This document shows positions 1 to 7,340 of a stretch of DNA of 64,000 nt, piece after piece. Under the pieces are notes generated by a model. That model had not been told where the DNA came from and searched no databases. It saw only the letters and a list, made by a program, of their open reading frames with translations. Within the stretch, counting starts at the first letter, position 1, and every line of letters starts with the position of its first letter. Both the position numbers and the translations under genes were made by a program. Source of the stretch: Clostridia bacterium (GTDB lineage: Bacteria > Bacillota > Clostridia > Oscillospirales > Acutalibacteraceae); NCBI GenBank assembly GCA_017467405.1, contig JAFTSH010000001.1, forward strand, positions 124,001 to 188,000, read 5' to 3'.

Positions 1-183
1 GTCCATTTTAGGCATAAACACATCCAATATTAAAAGATCCACAGCATTGTTTTCAAGAAAATTAAGCGCACTTGCACCATCGCTGCATTTACCGACGATC
101 TCAAAGTTTTTATTCCTTTTTATGTATTGCTCGTTTATCATTGCAACCATCGGGTCGTCTTCAACGATTAAAACTCTATACAT
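1..183 (-). CDS. Response regulator, DcuR/CitB-like (partial, N-terminal receiver)
   Basis: Reading on the minus strand from the ATG at 183, the frame gives MYRVLIVEDDPMVAMINEQY, then a stretch ending ...LLILDVFMPKMD at the window edge. The acidic pair EDD near residue 8 and the phospho-acceptor Asp in LDVFMPKMD are the receiver-domain signature. Only about 61 residues are present and the DNA-binding output domain lies outside the window. The start codon overlaps the end of the upstream sensor kinase by 8 nt, so the two are translationally coupled. The kinase is of the DcuS/CitA/MaeK type, which makes this its cognate regulator. Target genes cannot be seen. Confidence 0.9.
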   Translation of the reverse strand, partial: MYRVLIVEDDPMVAMINEQYIKRNKNFEIVGKCSDGASALNFLENNAVDLLILDVFMPKMD

Positions 184-1810
184 TTTTATTCTCCTTCGTA
201 AAGCTTACAGAAAAGGAACTACCCACACCTTCTTGTGATTCTACGGTAATTGTTCCACCGAAATTCTCAACCATTGTTTTTACCTGATAGAGTCCCGTAC
301 CTCTACCTTCGCCCTTGGTAGAATAACCGTTTTTAAAGATAAACTCCATATCTTGTTCTCTTATACCGCTACCCGTATCATCAACCGTAATCAGCACAGC
401 ATCGGTGCGAGAATAAATACCAAACATCAGTTCTCTGTGTTCTTTATAATCGGGACTTTCATTCATAGCATCAAAAGCGTTGTCAAGCAGATTGCCGATA
501 ACGGTTATAAGCATTTCAGAAGGTAAGTTCATATCCGCAGAAGAATAGTAGCATCCTTCACGCAAAACGAAATCCACGTTTAGCTCCGATGCTCTTGCAA
601 TTTTGCCGATAAGAAGCGCCGCCACCGCAGGCTCACCGACAGCATTCATAACCTTGCTGATGTTTTCACGCTGAACCATCGTAATGTTTTGAATATAGGC
701 ACTTGCATCGTCGTACATCTCCATTTGAATCAAACCGAGAATAACATGCAATTTATTGGTGAAATCGTGGTTGTTGGCTCTCATTGAGTCTACAAGATAC
801 CGTGTTCCCGAAAGCTCTTCCATCAGTTTCGTATATTCAGCTCGATTATGGAGAATGGCAATAGCTCCAACCGTTATACCGTCCTCCTTGATAGGTACAC
901 GATCAAGTATAATATCTGCTTTAGCAAGATTAACATTTCGTTCCTCGCTACCGTTTTTGATGGTACGGGATAGAATATCGTCCCCGATAACGTCCACTTT
1001 CTGTCCGACAATATTTTCTGGGGGATCATCGCAAAGCATACGAATCGCAGATTCATTGGCGAACTGTATCACTCCGTTTGAATCAAACGCAAGGATTCCT
1101 TCCGCCAAGCTTTCAAGAATGTTATCTCTCATTTTATACATCGCTGTGAAAACGTCCGGTTCATAACCCATAAGACTCTTTTTGACCTTGCCGGATAATT
1201 CACCTGCAATAATGACTTCAATGAGAATGGCTACTACAGTGATAATCAAGAAGATAAACAACATCTGTGCCGTTTCTGCTTTGATGTTTTTTGTCAGCAT
1301 AATCGCCATAACTACGCCGACGTATTCGCCGTTCTCATTATAAACGGCGGCATAGGCACGGCGCTGACTACCCGAAGGACCGGTTTCATCTACCGCATAA
1401 TATCCGTCTGTATTGCTCTTGAAGTCAGGCATATTACCGTCATATTTTGTGCCGATCAATGCGTGGCTGGAATGGTACATACGAATACCGTCTTTATTTA
1501 CAACAGATATTACGTCAATATCATCAAGTGTTTCCTTTAACGTATCAAGATATTCGGAGAAATTCTTTTGATCTTCGGTACCCGTTGAGCCTTTGCCAGT
1601 AAGGATAGGTGAACGGGCAATGGCTTCTGCCACATTTTGCAGATTCTGATCTCGCTTTTCTGTTTCAAAGTGAATGTTTATAAGCGTACCCGCAATCCCC
1701 AATATAAGCGCCAGCGAAATAATCAAAATAAGCTGAGTGCGAAAAAAAAGGTGATGTATGCTTTTCAATGAAACGCCCCGTTTTTCGAGCGTTTGCTTTC
1801 CGTACTTCAT
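176..1810 (-). CDS. Sensor histidine kinase, DcuS/CitA/MaeK-type (C4-dicarboxylate/citrate sensor family)
   Basis: 544 aa membrane sensor. TM1 is about residues 25-48 and TM2 about 183-205; they bracket a ~135-residue extracellular sensor domain. A PAS-like domain follows (about 228-325). The dimerisation/phosphorylation box RANNHDFTNKLHVILGL with His348 is of the SpoOB-like type used by DcuS/CitA kinases. The ATPase N-box NLLDNAFDAM and the G-boxes DTGSGI and GEGRGTGLY follow. It ends in TAG and overlaps the response regulator start by 8 nt. The family senses small di- or tricarboxylates outside the cell. The actual ligand is not deducible, and no transporter is in view. Confidence 0.93.
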   Translation of the reverse strand: MKYGKQTLEKRGVSLKSIHHLFFRTQLILIISLALILGIAGTLINIHFETEKRDQNLQNVAEAIARSPILTGKGSTGTEDQKNFSEYLDTLKETLDDIDVISVVNKDGIRMYHSSHALIGTKYDGNMPDFKSNTDGYYAVDETGPSGSQRRAYAAVYNENGEYVGVVMAIMLTKNIKAETAQMLFIFLIITVVAILIEVIIAGELSGKVKKSLMGYEPDVFTAMYKMRDNILESLAEGILAFDSNGVIQFANESAIRMLCDDPPENIVGQKVDVIGDDILSRTIKNGSEERNVNLAKADIILDRVPIKEDGITVGAIAILHNRAEYTKLMEELSGTRYLVDSMRANNHDFTNKLHVILGLIQMEMYDDASAYIQNITMVQRENISKVMNAVGEPAVAALLIGKIARASELNVDFVLREGCYYSSADMNLPSEMLITVIGNLLDNAFDAMNESPDYKEHRELMFGIYSRTDAVLITVDDTGSGIREQDMEFIFKNGYSTKGEGRGTGLYQVKTMVENFGGTITVESQEGVGSSFSVSFTKENKNV

Positions 1811-1848
1811 AAGAGATTCCCCAACAACAATTCATAATAATTCACTTT

Positions 1849-1877
1849 ATACTACCACAAAACAATGAAGATTTCAA
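1849..1877 (-). promoter_or_regulatory. Candidate sigma-A promoter of the DcuS/DcuR-like operon
   Basis: On the minus strand TTGAAA (1877-1872) is followed after 17 nt by TAGTAT (1854-1849), about 40 nt upstream of the kinase ATG. Spacing is ideal and the -10 is imperfect. Confidence 0.45.
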
Positions 1878-2022
1878 TTTATCTACCTTTCGTAAAGACT
1901 TTTGAAAGTAAAAAAAGTGAGTTGAATGTAAAATTTATATTTCTATTTTTCGAAAAATTGTCTTTTCCCGATACCAATGCTATCCTATCTGCGAAGTCAA
2001 CACAACGCAAAGGAGATATGTT

Positions 2023-2310
2023 ATGGGATCAATTTTAGAAACGGTTATGCTTGTATGCTTCGGATTCTCTTGGCCGCTGAACGTAATCAAAGCATACAGA
2101 GCAAAAACGGCGAAAGGAACGAGTCTGCCGTTTATCCTTCTTATTATTACGGGATATATAGCAGGTATTGCCGCAAAGCTTATTTCGGGTCAGATCAATT
2201 ACGTTTTAATTGCGTACATACTGAATTTGGCAATCGTGTCCTTAAATGTAATCGTATATTTCCGCAACGTTTCATTGGATAAGAAGCGTTTGCAGAATTT
2301 GGAGGTATAA
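2023..2310 (+). CDS. Small PQ-loop (SemiSWEET-like) membrane protein
   Basis: 95 aa with three predicted membrane helices (about 7-20, 38-57 and 63-80). The first helix contains the PQ-loop-type core WPLNVIKAYRAKTAKGTSLP, in which the proline in the membrane and the K/R-rich cytoplasmic turn are typical. SemiSWEETs are half-size transporters of about 90 aa that dimerise, so the length fits. A good ribosome binding site (AAAGGAG) precedes the ATG. It is divergent from the DcuS-like kinase and 2 nt upstream of an SGNH-like gene, so it could be a target of that two-component system. Substrate is unknown. It could equally be one of the many uncharacterised PQ-loop proteins. Confidence 0.75.
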   Translation: MGSILETVMLVCFGFSWPLNVIKAYRAKTAKGTSLPFILLIITGYIAGIAAKLISGQINYVLIAYILNLAIVSLNVIVYFRNVSLDKKRLQNLEV

Positions 2311-2312
2311 AA

Positions 2313-2900
2313 ATGAGAGAAGCAGAAATCAAAAAATATACAAAATTGAACGAGCTTGCCGAGCAGGGCGGCATCGTAATATTCGGCTGTGGTGAGGATG
2401 TGAATATCCCCGTTGGAGAAGTTCGTCAGGCTTTTTCCGTTGATGCAAAAATGTATAACCGCAGTTTCAAAAACTTGTCTATCACAGAAGCGGAAGCAAT
2501 ATACGAAATGTGCATCGCTTCAATTTGTCCCGAAACCGTGCTCATTCACATTGGTGAAGATGATTTGTCTTTGTTTAAGAAAGATGCTACTGAGTTTGAT
2601 GCTACATACCGCAACTTAATTACTTTTATTAAAAAGAAAAATGAGAAGTGTCGTATCGCCGTAGTGTCTATGCGAGATCACGACAATCATCCAATTATAG
2701 AAGAGATGAATAAACATTTGAAAAACATCGCCGACTCTGAGCAATGCGAATACGGCGATATTACAAGTAAAAAAGTTTGGAATCCCAAAGCAACGATGAG
2801 CGCCGCTTCCTTTGTTTATTCTATCGGTTTTGTTCAACCGTTAAAAAACAAGCGACCTCTATATGACCTTGTGAAAATATTGTTCTGCTACAATGTATAG
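2313..2900 (+). CDS. SGNH/GDSL-hydrolase-like protein
   Basis: 195 aa soluble protein, translationally linked to the PQ-loop gene (2-nt gap, GGAGG upstream of the ATG). The early block GIVIFGCGEDVNIPVG resembles the nucleophile strand of SGNH hydrolases. LIHIGEDDLSLF resembles the block III strand, usually HIGTND. The classical Gly-Asp-Ser nucleophile is not obvious: the equivalent spot reads GCGED. If it is an SGNH protein it may therefore be divergent or inactive. No signal peptide is visible, so it is probably cytoplasmic. The function is not recognised. Confidence 0.55.
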   Translation: MREAEIKKYTKLNELAEQGGIVIFGCGEDVNIPVGEVRQAFSVDAKMYNRSFKNLSITEAEAIYEMCIASICPETVLIHIGEDDLSLFKKDATEFDATYRNLITFIKKKNEKCRIAVVSMRDHDNHPIIEEMNKHLKNIADSEQCEYGDITSKKVWNPKATMSAASFVYSIGFVQPLKNKRPLYDLVKILFCYNV

Positions 2901-2971
2901 ACAAATATAAAGATATAAAGAAGATGGATTATTATGCAAAAGTCTATGGATGAAACATACGCCTACGCAAA

Positions 2972-3045
2972 TTAGCATATTTTTGCTAAAAATTCGATTA
3001 GCAGGCGATTAGCAAAACACCGATTTTCTGCTAATTTCCAGCTAA
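2972..3045. repeat. Cluster of six TTAGC/GCTAA pentamers
   Basis: TTAGC occurs at 2972, 2998 and 3009. Its complement GCTAA occurs at 2985, 3030 and 3041. Several are paired as small inverted repeats, for example 2972-2989. The cluster lies in the 264-nt non-coding stretch between the SGNH-like gene and the tRNA-Arg. No gene is visible in that stretch. It may be a protein-binding array or a recombination-site remnant. Confidence 0.5.
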
Positions 3046-3134
3046 TCGGGATATGTTAAAAGTTTGAGTATGTTCTGCTCTCCCAAAACAAGAAAACCCA
3101 CTCAAGAAAATAAGTGAGTCGAAGAAACAAAAGT

Positions 3135-3158
3135 GCCGAGAAACCTTGATTTCTCGGC
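3135..3158. terminator. Hairpin terminator (usable on both strands)
   Basis: A 9-bp stem GCCGAGAAA/TTTCTCGGC with a 6-nt loop is followed on the plus strand by GTTTTTT. On the minus strand it lies just downstream of the tRNA-Arg 3' end and is followed by ACTTTTG, so it can end the tRNA transcript as well. Confidence 0.75.
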
Positions 3159-3164
3159 GTTTTT

Positions 3165-3241
3165 TGGCGCGCTTGCCCGGATTCGAACCGGGGGCGTTCC
3201 GCTTAGGAGGCGGACCCTCTATCCTGCTGAGGTACAAGCGC
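3165..3241 (-). tRNA. tRNA-Arg (anticodon CCU)
   Basis: The minus strand folds as a complete cloverleaf. The acceptor GCGCTTG/CAAGCGC is perfect, the D-stem is CCTC/GAGG, and the anticodon stem is TCCGC/GCGGA with loop CTCCTAA (anticodon CCT, reading AGG). The variable loop has 5 nt and the T-arm is CCCGG-TTCGAAT-CCGGG. Discriminator G and an encoded CCA follow. It decodes the AGG arginine codon. The 3' end faces the AT-rich segment at 1-3100. Confidence 0.97.
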
Positions 3242-3508
3242 ATTTACGATACAATTCAAACACATTACCATTTGCCTTTTTGCGAAGGTGTTTGTTAAAA
3301 CACACGCTTAGGAGGGGTTTATTATATCCATTTAACTATGCAGGCGTATTCGGTTTTGTGATATCCGCGATACTCTAATAAAATACATCAAAATAACGGT
3401 TTTGTCAAGAGCGCAGGAGGTATTTGAGGGGCAAATCACTTTTTTCAAATATTATTCTGCACCGCTTCATATTATGAAACGTATCGGAAACTCAAAGGGG
3501 GAGTTGAT

Positions 3509-3994
3509 TTGAAAAGGGAGACCGTGCTGAGGCTGGTGTCCTTCCTTTCGGGAGCGGTAATACTTGCGGGAGCGGCCTTTACGGCGGAGCGTTTCGGTCC
3601 GGCAGAGGACGGGACGGTAGCGGCGGGGAGCTTCGGATACAGTCTTGAGCTGCCTGCGGGGTATATTTCGGGCAGTGATATTACGGTGTCGCACGAGCCC
3701 GACGCGCTGATCGACGCCGTTTTTGACCGCGAGGTAAGGGAAAATCTCGGGAAATGGGAGAGCAGTATCATTTTCGGCGAGGAATGTGAGAGGATATCAG
3801 ACTATAACGAAAACGGACTTTTCACCCTTAAGCTGTATTTTTACGGCGGTGAGGACGGTCGGGATTGCCTCGTTACCCTCGTCGACGACGGCGAGGGCGG
3901 GGTATATACCGTAAGGCGGTACGCCGAGCCATCTGCCGATACGTCGGCCGCCGACGCCGCGATAGAGAACTTCGGCGTTACGCTTGAGCGCTGA
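3509..3994 (+). CDS. Membrane-anchored protein of unknown function
   Basis: 161 aa. The best start is TTG at 3509, 5-7 nt after the purine-rich AAAGGGGGAG. Residues about 7-26 form a single hydrophobic segment (signal anchor). A ~130-residue acidic extracytoplasmic domain follows with no cysteine pair or catalytic motif that I recognise. It contains alternating hydrophobic strands (FGYSLELPAGYI, LFTLKLYFYG) suggestive of a beta-rich fold. It stands alone between the tRNA and the CPBP protease gene, with no clear operon partner. Function unknown. Confidence 0.7.
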   Translation: MKRETVLRLVSFLSGAVILAGAAFTAERFGPAEDGTVAAGSFGYSLELPAGYISGSDITVSHEPDALIDAVFDREVRENLGKWESSIIFGEECERISDYNENGLFTLKLYFYGGEDGRDCLVTLVDDGEGGVYTVRRYAEPSADTSAADAAIENFGVTLER

Positions 3995-4085
3995 TCGGTT
4001 TGGCGAACGCCGCCGTATCAGCGGTGCACGGACAGGCCGTATCGTCTTTGTTTGTCGTTTTAGGGGGATTTTTGCTCGGGAAATG

Positions 4086-4114
4086 TTGAAATGTTTACAA
4101 ACAGTTGATATAAT
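4086..4114 (+). promoter_or_regulatory. Sigma-A promoter of the CPBP protease gene
   Basis: TTGAAA (4086-4091), 17-nt spacer, perfect TATAAT (4109-4114), about 60 nt before the ATG at 4177. Confidence 0.8.
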
Positions 4115-4176
4115 CAAATACAGAAAAGTGTAAAATGTCATTGAAGAGTATTTTCACGAGAAAAGGAGACCCTTCC

Positions 4177-5547
4177 ATGCCGATCATCAAATGCTCAACC
4201 TGCGGGGAGATCAGAAGCCTCCCCGAGGGAATAAATTACGCGTACTGTCACCGTTGCGGTGCGAAGATAGGCCCTGAAAACGTTATGACGCCTCCGGCTC
4301 CCGTACCTATGCAGGGTGCACAGCCGCAGAATCCTCCCGTTTCGGGAGGGGCTTATCAGGTGCCCGCTCAGCCTGCTCAGCCTGCACAGCCGATACAGCC
4401 CGTACAACCGGCGCAGCCCGCGCAGCCTGCACAGCCCTCGGTGTATCAGCCGCCGATGTATATGCCTGTGTATCAGGCGCCTCCGGTTCAGCCGCAGGTT
4501 TCGGTATATCCCGTTTCCGCACCCTACGTTGCACCCGCGATGCCTTCCGAGGAGGAGCTGAAGCGCGACGCTCAGCGCAGAACCGAAAAGAAGGAGTTGT
4601 TCCGCCGCGGAATACTCGTCGGCGCAGCACTTACCGCCTTTGTTGCAATGCAGTTCGTTTTCTCGTTTATCCTCGCGTTTGTTGAGGAGATGCTCGGAGA
4701 GTCAACCGTAAACGATCTCTATGCGGCCGACGGCGGAAGCGTTTACGACGGAATAACCTACGTTTTCTTCTCGCCCCTCGTTTTCGTCGTTACCGCGATA
4801 GTCTTTTTTGCGATACTCCGCATCAAGCCGAGCAAGGTCGTTGACTTTTCGATGCCCCGAAAGGCGGGACTCTATTTCGGCTCGACCTTCCTCTGTCTCG
4901 GCGTCGTTTTCCCTGCGATGATAATTACCTCGGTGATAAACACGGTCCTTAACTCTCTCGGACTCGTACCCACCGTCGGTGACGAGGTAATTCCTCAGAC
5001 CTGGCAGGGAATAGCGCTTTATATTCTTTCGACCGCATTTATTCCTGCGCTTTGCGAGGAGATATTCTGCCGCGGCCTCGTGCTCGGCTCGTTGAGGAAA
5101 TATGGCGACAGGCCGGCGATAATCGTTTCGACCGTAGTCTTCTCGCTTATGCACGCCAATTTCGTGCAGATACCCTATACCTTCATATTCGGCTTTGCAA
5201 TGGGCTACGTCACCGTAAAGAGCGAGTCGATCTGGCCTGCCGTGACGGCGCACTTTGTCAACAATCTGATGTCCTGCGTTTTGAGCCTCGTGACGGTCGG
5301 AATGAGTGACGAGCAGGCTTCGATAACTATACTCGCTTATTACGGCGTAACCCTTGCGCTCGGACTTGCCGGTGTCTTTATGATAAAGGCAAAGCGCGGC
5401 ATCACTCCCAAGGTCAACAACGAATACGGCGGAGTCCTGACGGTAGGAGAGCGCGTCAAGGGAATGATAATTAACCCGACCTTTATTATATTCGCTGCGT
5501 TTTGCCTGTTCAGCGCCCTGTTGAATATGATCCCTGCTGCGGCATGA
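4177..5547 (+). CDS. CPBP (CAAX protease/bacteriocin-processing) family intramembrane metalloprotease with zinc ribbon
   Basis: 456 aa from the ATG at 4177, chosen because AAAAGGAG sits 8 nt upstream. An earlier in-frame start at 4135 lacks a binding site. Order: N-terminal zinc ribbon (CSTC...CHRC, residues 7-30), a long Pro/Gln/Ala linker built of QPAQPAQP-type repeats (about 45-135), then about eight membrane helices. The CPBP signatures are EEIFCRG (Glu pair near 294), FSLMHANF (His near 326) and AHFVNN (His near 358). These are the proposed zinc and catalytic residues of this glutamic/metallo intramembrane protease family. The ribbon plus proline-rich linker is a common Clostridia variant. 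The substrate is unknown. Its stop overlaps the tadA start. Confidence 0.9.
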   Translation: MPIIKCSTCGEIRSLPEGINYAYCHRCGAKIGPENVMTPPAPVPMQGAQPQNPPVSGGAYQVPAQPAQPAQPIQPVQPAQPAQPAQPSVYQPPMYMPVYQAPPVQPQVSVYPVSAPYVAPAMPSEEELKRDAQRRTEKKELFRRGILVGAALTAFVAMQFVFSFILAFVEEMLGESTVNDLYAADGGSVYDGITYVFFSPLVFVVTAIVFFAILRIKPSKVVDFSMPRKAGLYFGSTFLCLGVVFPAMIITSVINTVLNSLGLVPTVGDEVIPQTWQGIALYILSTAFIPALCEEIFCRGLVLGSLRKYGDRPAIIVSTVVFSLMHANFVQIPYTFIFGFAMGYVTVKSESIWPAVTAHFVNNLMSCVLSLVTVGMSDEQASITILAYYGVTLALGLAGVFMIKAKRGITPKVNNEYGGVLTVGERVKGMIINPTFIIFAAFCLFSALLNMIPAAA

Positions 5548-5990
5548 TGGACGATAGCGTTTTTATGAAAGAGGCGCTTGCCCTCGCCGCCCTTTCGGCC
5601 GAGGAGGGGGAGATCCCCGTCGGTGCCGTCGTGGTAAAGGACGGTCAGATAATCGGCAGGGGAAGAAACCTGCGCGAAAATGGGCACGACGCCGTCTGCC
5701 ACGCCGAATGCGCCGCCATAAGCGAGGCCTGCCGCACCGTCGGCGATTGGCGGCTTTCGGGCTGCACCCTCTACGTCACGCTTGAGCCCTGTCCGATGTG
5801 CGCCGGAGCGGTAATAAATTCGCGTCTTGACCGCGTCGTTTTCGGAGCGCGGGATAAAGACGGAGGCGCCTGCGTGTCGAAAATAAACCTTTTTGAGCTC
5901 GGCTTTTCTCACCGCCCCGCAATGCGTGAGGGCGTGCTGGGCGAGGAGTGCTCGTCCCTCCTTACGGAATTTTTCAAAAAGCGTCGGTAA
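5544..5990 (+). CDS. tadA: tRNA-specific adenosine deaminase TadA
   Basis: 148 aa. It converts A34 to inosine in tRNA-Arg(ACG), using zinc. The deaminase motifs HAECAAI (His ligand and the catalytic Glu) and PCPMC (two Cys zinc ligands) are intact. The start at 5544 (or the adjacent ATG at 5547) overlaps the CPBP stop, so translation is probably coupled; no independent Shine-Dalgarno is seen. The length is normal for the family. Its last ~14 codons and the following terminator are duplicated 4.6 kb downstream. Confidence 0.95.
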   Translation: MMDDSVFMKEALALAALSAEEGEIPVGAVVVKDGQIIGRGRNLRENGHDAVCHAECAAISEACRTVGDWRLSGCTLYVTLEPCPMCAGAVINSRLDRVVFGARDKDGGACVSKINLFELGFSHRPAMREGVLGEECSSLLTEFFKKRR

Positions 5991-6082
5991 AGGCACTTTC
6001 CGGCTTATCTTAAAATTCAACCCCGTCCGCATACACACGGTATGCGGACGGGGTTTTAGGTTGCGATCGGTTCTTTCAAAGG
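5949..6082 (+). repeat. Direct repeat, copy 1 (tadA 3' end plus terminator)
   Basis: From 5971 to about 6070 this matches 10600-10699 with only about two differences. Weaker similarity reaches back into the tadA coding sequence and forward past the hairpin. The two copies flank the lipoprotein island. Confidence 0.9.
6021..6057 (+). terminator. Rho-independent terminator after tadA
   Basis: A perfect 14-bp stem (CCCCGTCCGCATAC / GTATGCGGACGGGG) with loop ACACG, followed by TTTT. The same hairpin recurs at 10650 and, inverted, at 12203. Confidence 0.9.
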
Positions 6083-6162
6083 AGAGGCAAGAAGATCGAC
6101 TATAATATGCCGTATGGCTTATATGAAAATCCAACGGAGCGGATGTGTCGGTTGTTAACAAA

Positions 6163-6209
6163 AAGTTACAAAACTGTAACTTGAAAACGGCTGCCGTGTC
6201 GAATATACT
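6163..6209 (+). promoter_or_regulatory. Promoter with overlapping palindromic operator for the lipoprotein island
   Basis: TTGAAA (6181-6186), 17-nt spacer, TATACT (6204-6209). An 8-bp perfect inverted repeat AAGTTACA-AAAC-TGTAACTT (6163-6182) abuts and overlaps the -35, the usual place for a repressor or MarR/TetR/GntR-type dimer site. The regulator is not identified. Confidence 0.65.
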
Positions 6210-6236
6210 GTAATCAGAAAACCACGGGAGGTTAAG

Positions 6237-7307
6237 ATGATGAGAAAATTAGTTGCATTATTTACCGTGCTTGCGTTGCTTTTCTGCTTTGCGGGGTGCA
6301 GCGGCTCCGATACGGACACCGACACAAGTACAGACGCAGGTCTCGGCACAAACACCGAAACAAACGCCGGACTCGGCACAAGCAGTACCAAAGCCCCGAC
6401 CAACACCGAAAGCGTCGGCTCGGCTTCGCAGTCGACTTCTTCTAAACAGACGATCGTCTTCCCCGATCCCGTTACCGGCACCTACAACGGTAAGACCGTT
6501 ACGATCTCATACCGCGCAATAACCGACATTGAATACGTTGCGTCCGAAGCCTATTGTTATTTCATCAACGGATACGCTACGTGGTTTAATCCCCACAGGT
6601 CAAATACTTATAACAGCGACGGTTGGAGTATAGTTGATTTTGATGGAAATTCAGTATTTGTGCCGTGGCCGGAAAGCGTGGACGATCTATCTATATCCTC
6701 GTTTGATCAAAACGGAATTGCCGTTCTGAGGACTCAAAAGGAGTTCGGAAAAAAATCTGAATACACTTTTATCAACACAAAGGGCGAAACGGTCGGCACC
6801 GCCACAGAAAAAGATTATGATGACCGCGTGGCACTTTCTGACAAAATAGACTATTGGGGACAGGAAGAGAACTCCGACGGCAGCATGAAGATATCACAAA
6901 AGAAAGACGGCGGCATCAGTGTCGTCGATGCCGACGGGAAAACGCTTTTTGACCTTCCGGATGAGTTTGATAGGGCTGTCTTCCGTTCCGACAAGATGGT
7001 CATTGCTTGCGACTTCCCGACCGTGCCCTGGAGCGTTTACGACAATACCGGAAAACGGATTAATCAAGACACCTTCTCAATCATTGGCAATATGGAAAAC
7101 GGTCTGTGCCCAATCATCAATCATAAAACAAACGACGACGGAACAAATACCGCTTATCTTGGACTGATGGGAGAAAACGGTGAGATAGTTATTCCGCCCA
7201 CCCTTGAAACGGACTCCTACAGCAACGTTGGAATCTTCTTTTCCGAGGGACATATCATCACCGAATACAAAGGTCTTATCGCTATACTTCAGGTTACTGT
7301 CGAATAA
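6237..7307 (+). CDS. Lipoprotein with WG-repeat-like domain
   Basis: 356 aa. The signal peptide ends in a lipobox (CFAGC, Cys near 21), followed by a Thr/Asp/Asn-rich tether (about 22-75). The remaining beta-rich part has repeating phrases such as IVDFDGNSVFVPW, SVVDADGKTLFDLP and GLMGENGEIVIPP. These resemble WG/KWG repeats (strand, D/NG turn, V-I-P-P) without the canonical tryptophan-glycine pair. It is a surface-anchored protein of unknown role. ATG 6237 or 6240 follows GGGAGG. Its first ~75 nt of coding sequence, including the signal peptide, are nearly identical to those of the next gene. Confidence 0.75.
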   Translation: MMRKLVALFTVLALLFCFAGCSGSDTDTDTSTDAGLGTNTETNAGLGTSSTKAPTNTESVGSASQSTSSKQTIVFPDPVTGTYNGKTVTISYRAITDIEYVASEAYCYFINGYATWFNPHRSNTYNSDGWSIVDFDGNSVFVPWPESVDDLSISSFDQNGIAVLRTQKEFGKKSEYTFINTKGETVGTATEKDYDDRVALSDKIDYWGQEENSDGSMKISQKKDGGISVVDADGKTLFDLPDEFDRAVFRSDKMVIACDFPTVPWSVYDNTGKRINQDTFSIIGNMENGLCPIINHKTNDDGTNTAYLGLMGENGEIVIPPTLETDSYSNVGIFFSEGHIITEYKGLIAILQVTVE

Positions 7308-7340
7308 TAACCCTCGTTTGCTTTCAAGGAGATTAAGTTG

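Noticed and set aside
1977..2282. Alternative 101-codon frame overlapping the PQ-loop gene
   Set aside because: The PQ-loop frame has a good binding site and membrane helices; the alternative frame has neither.
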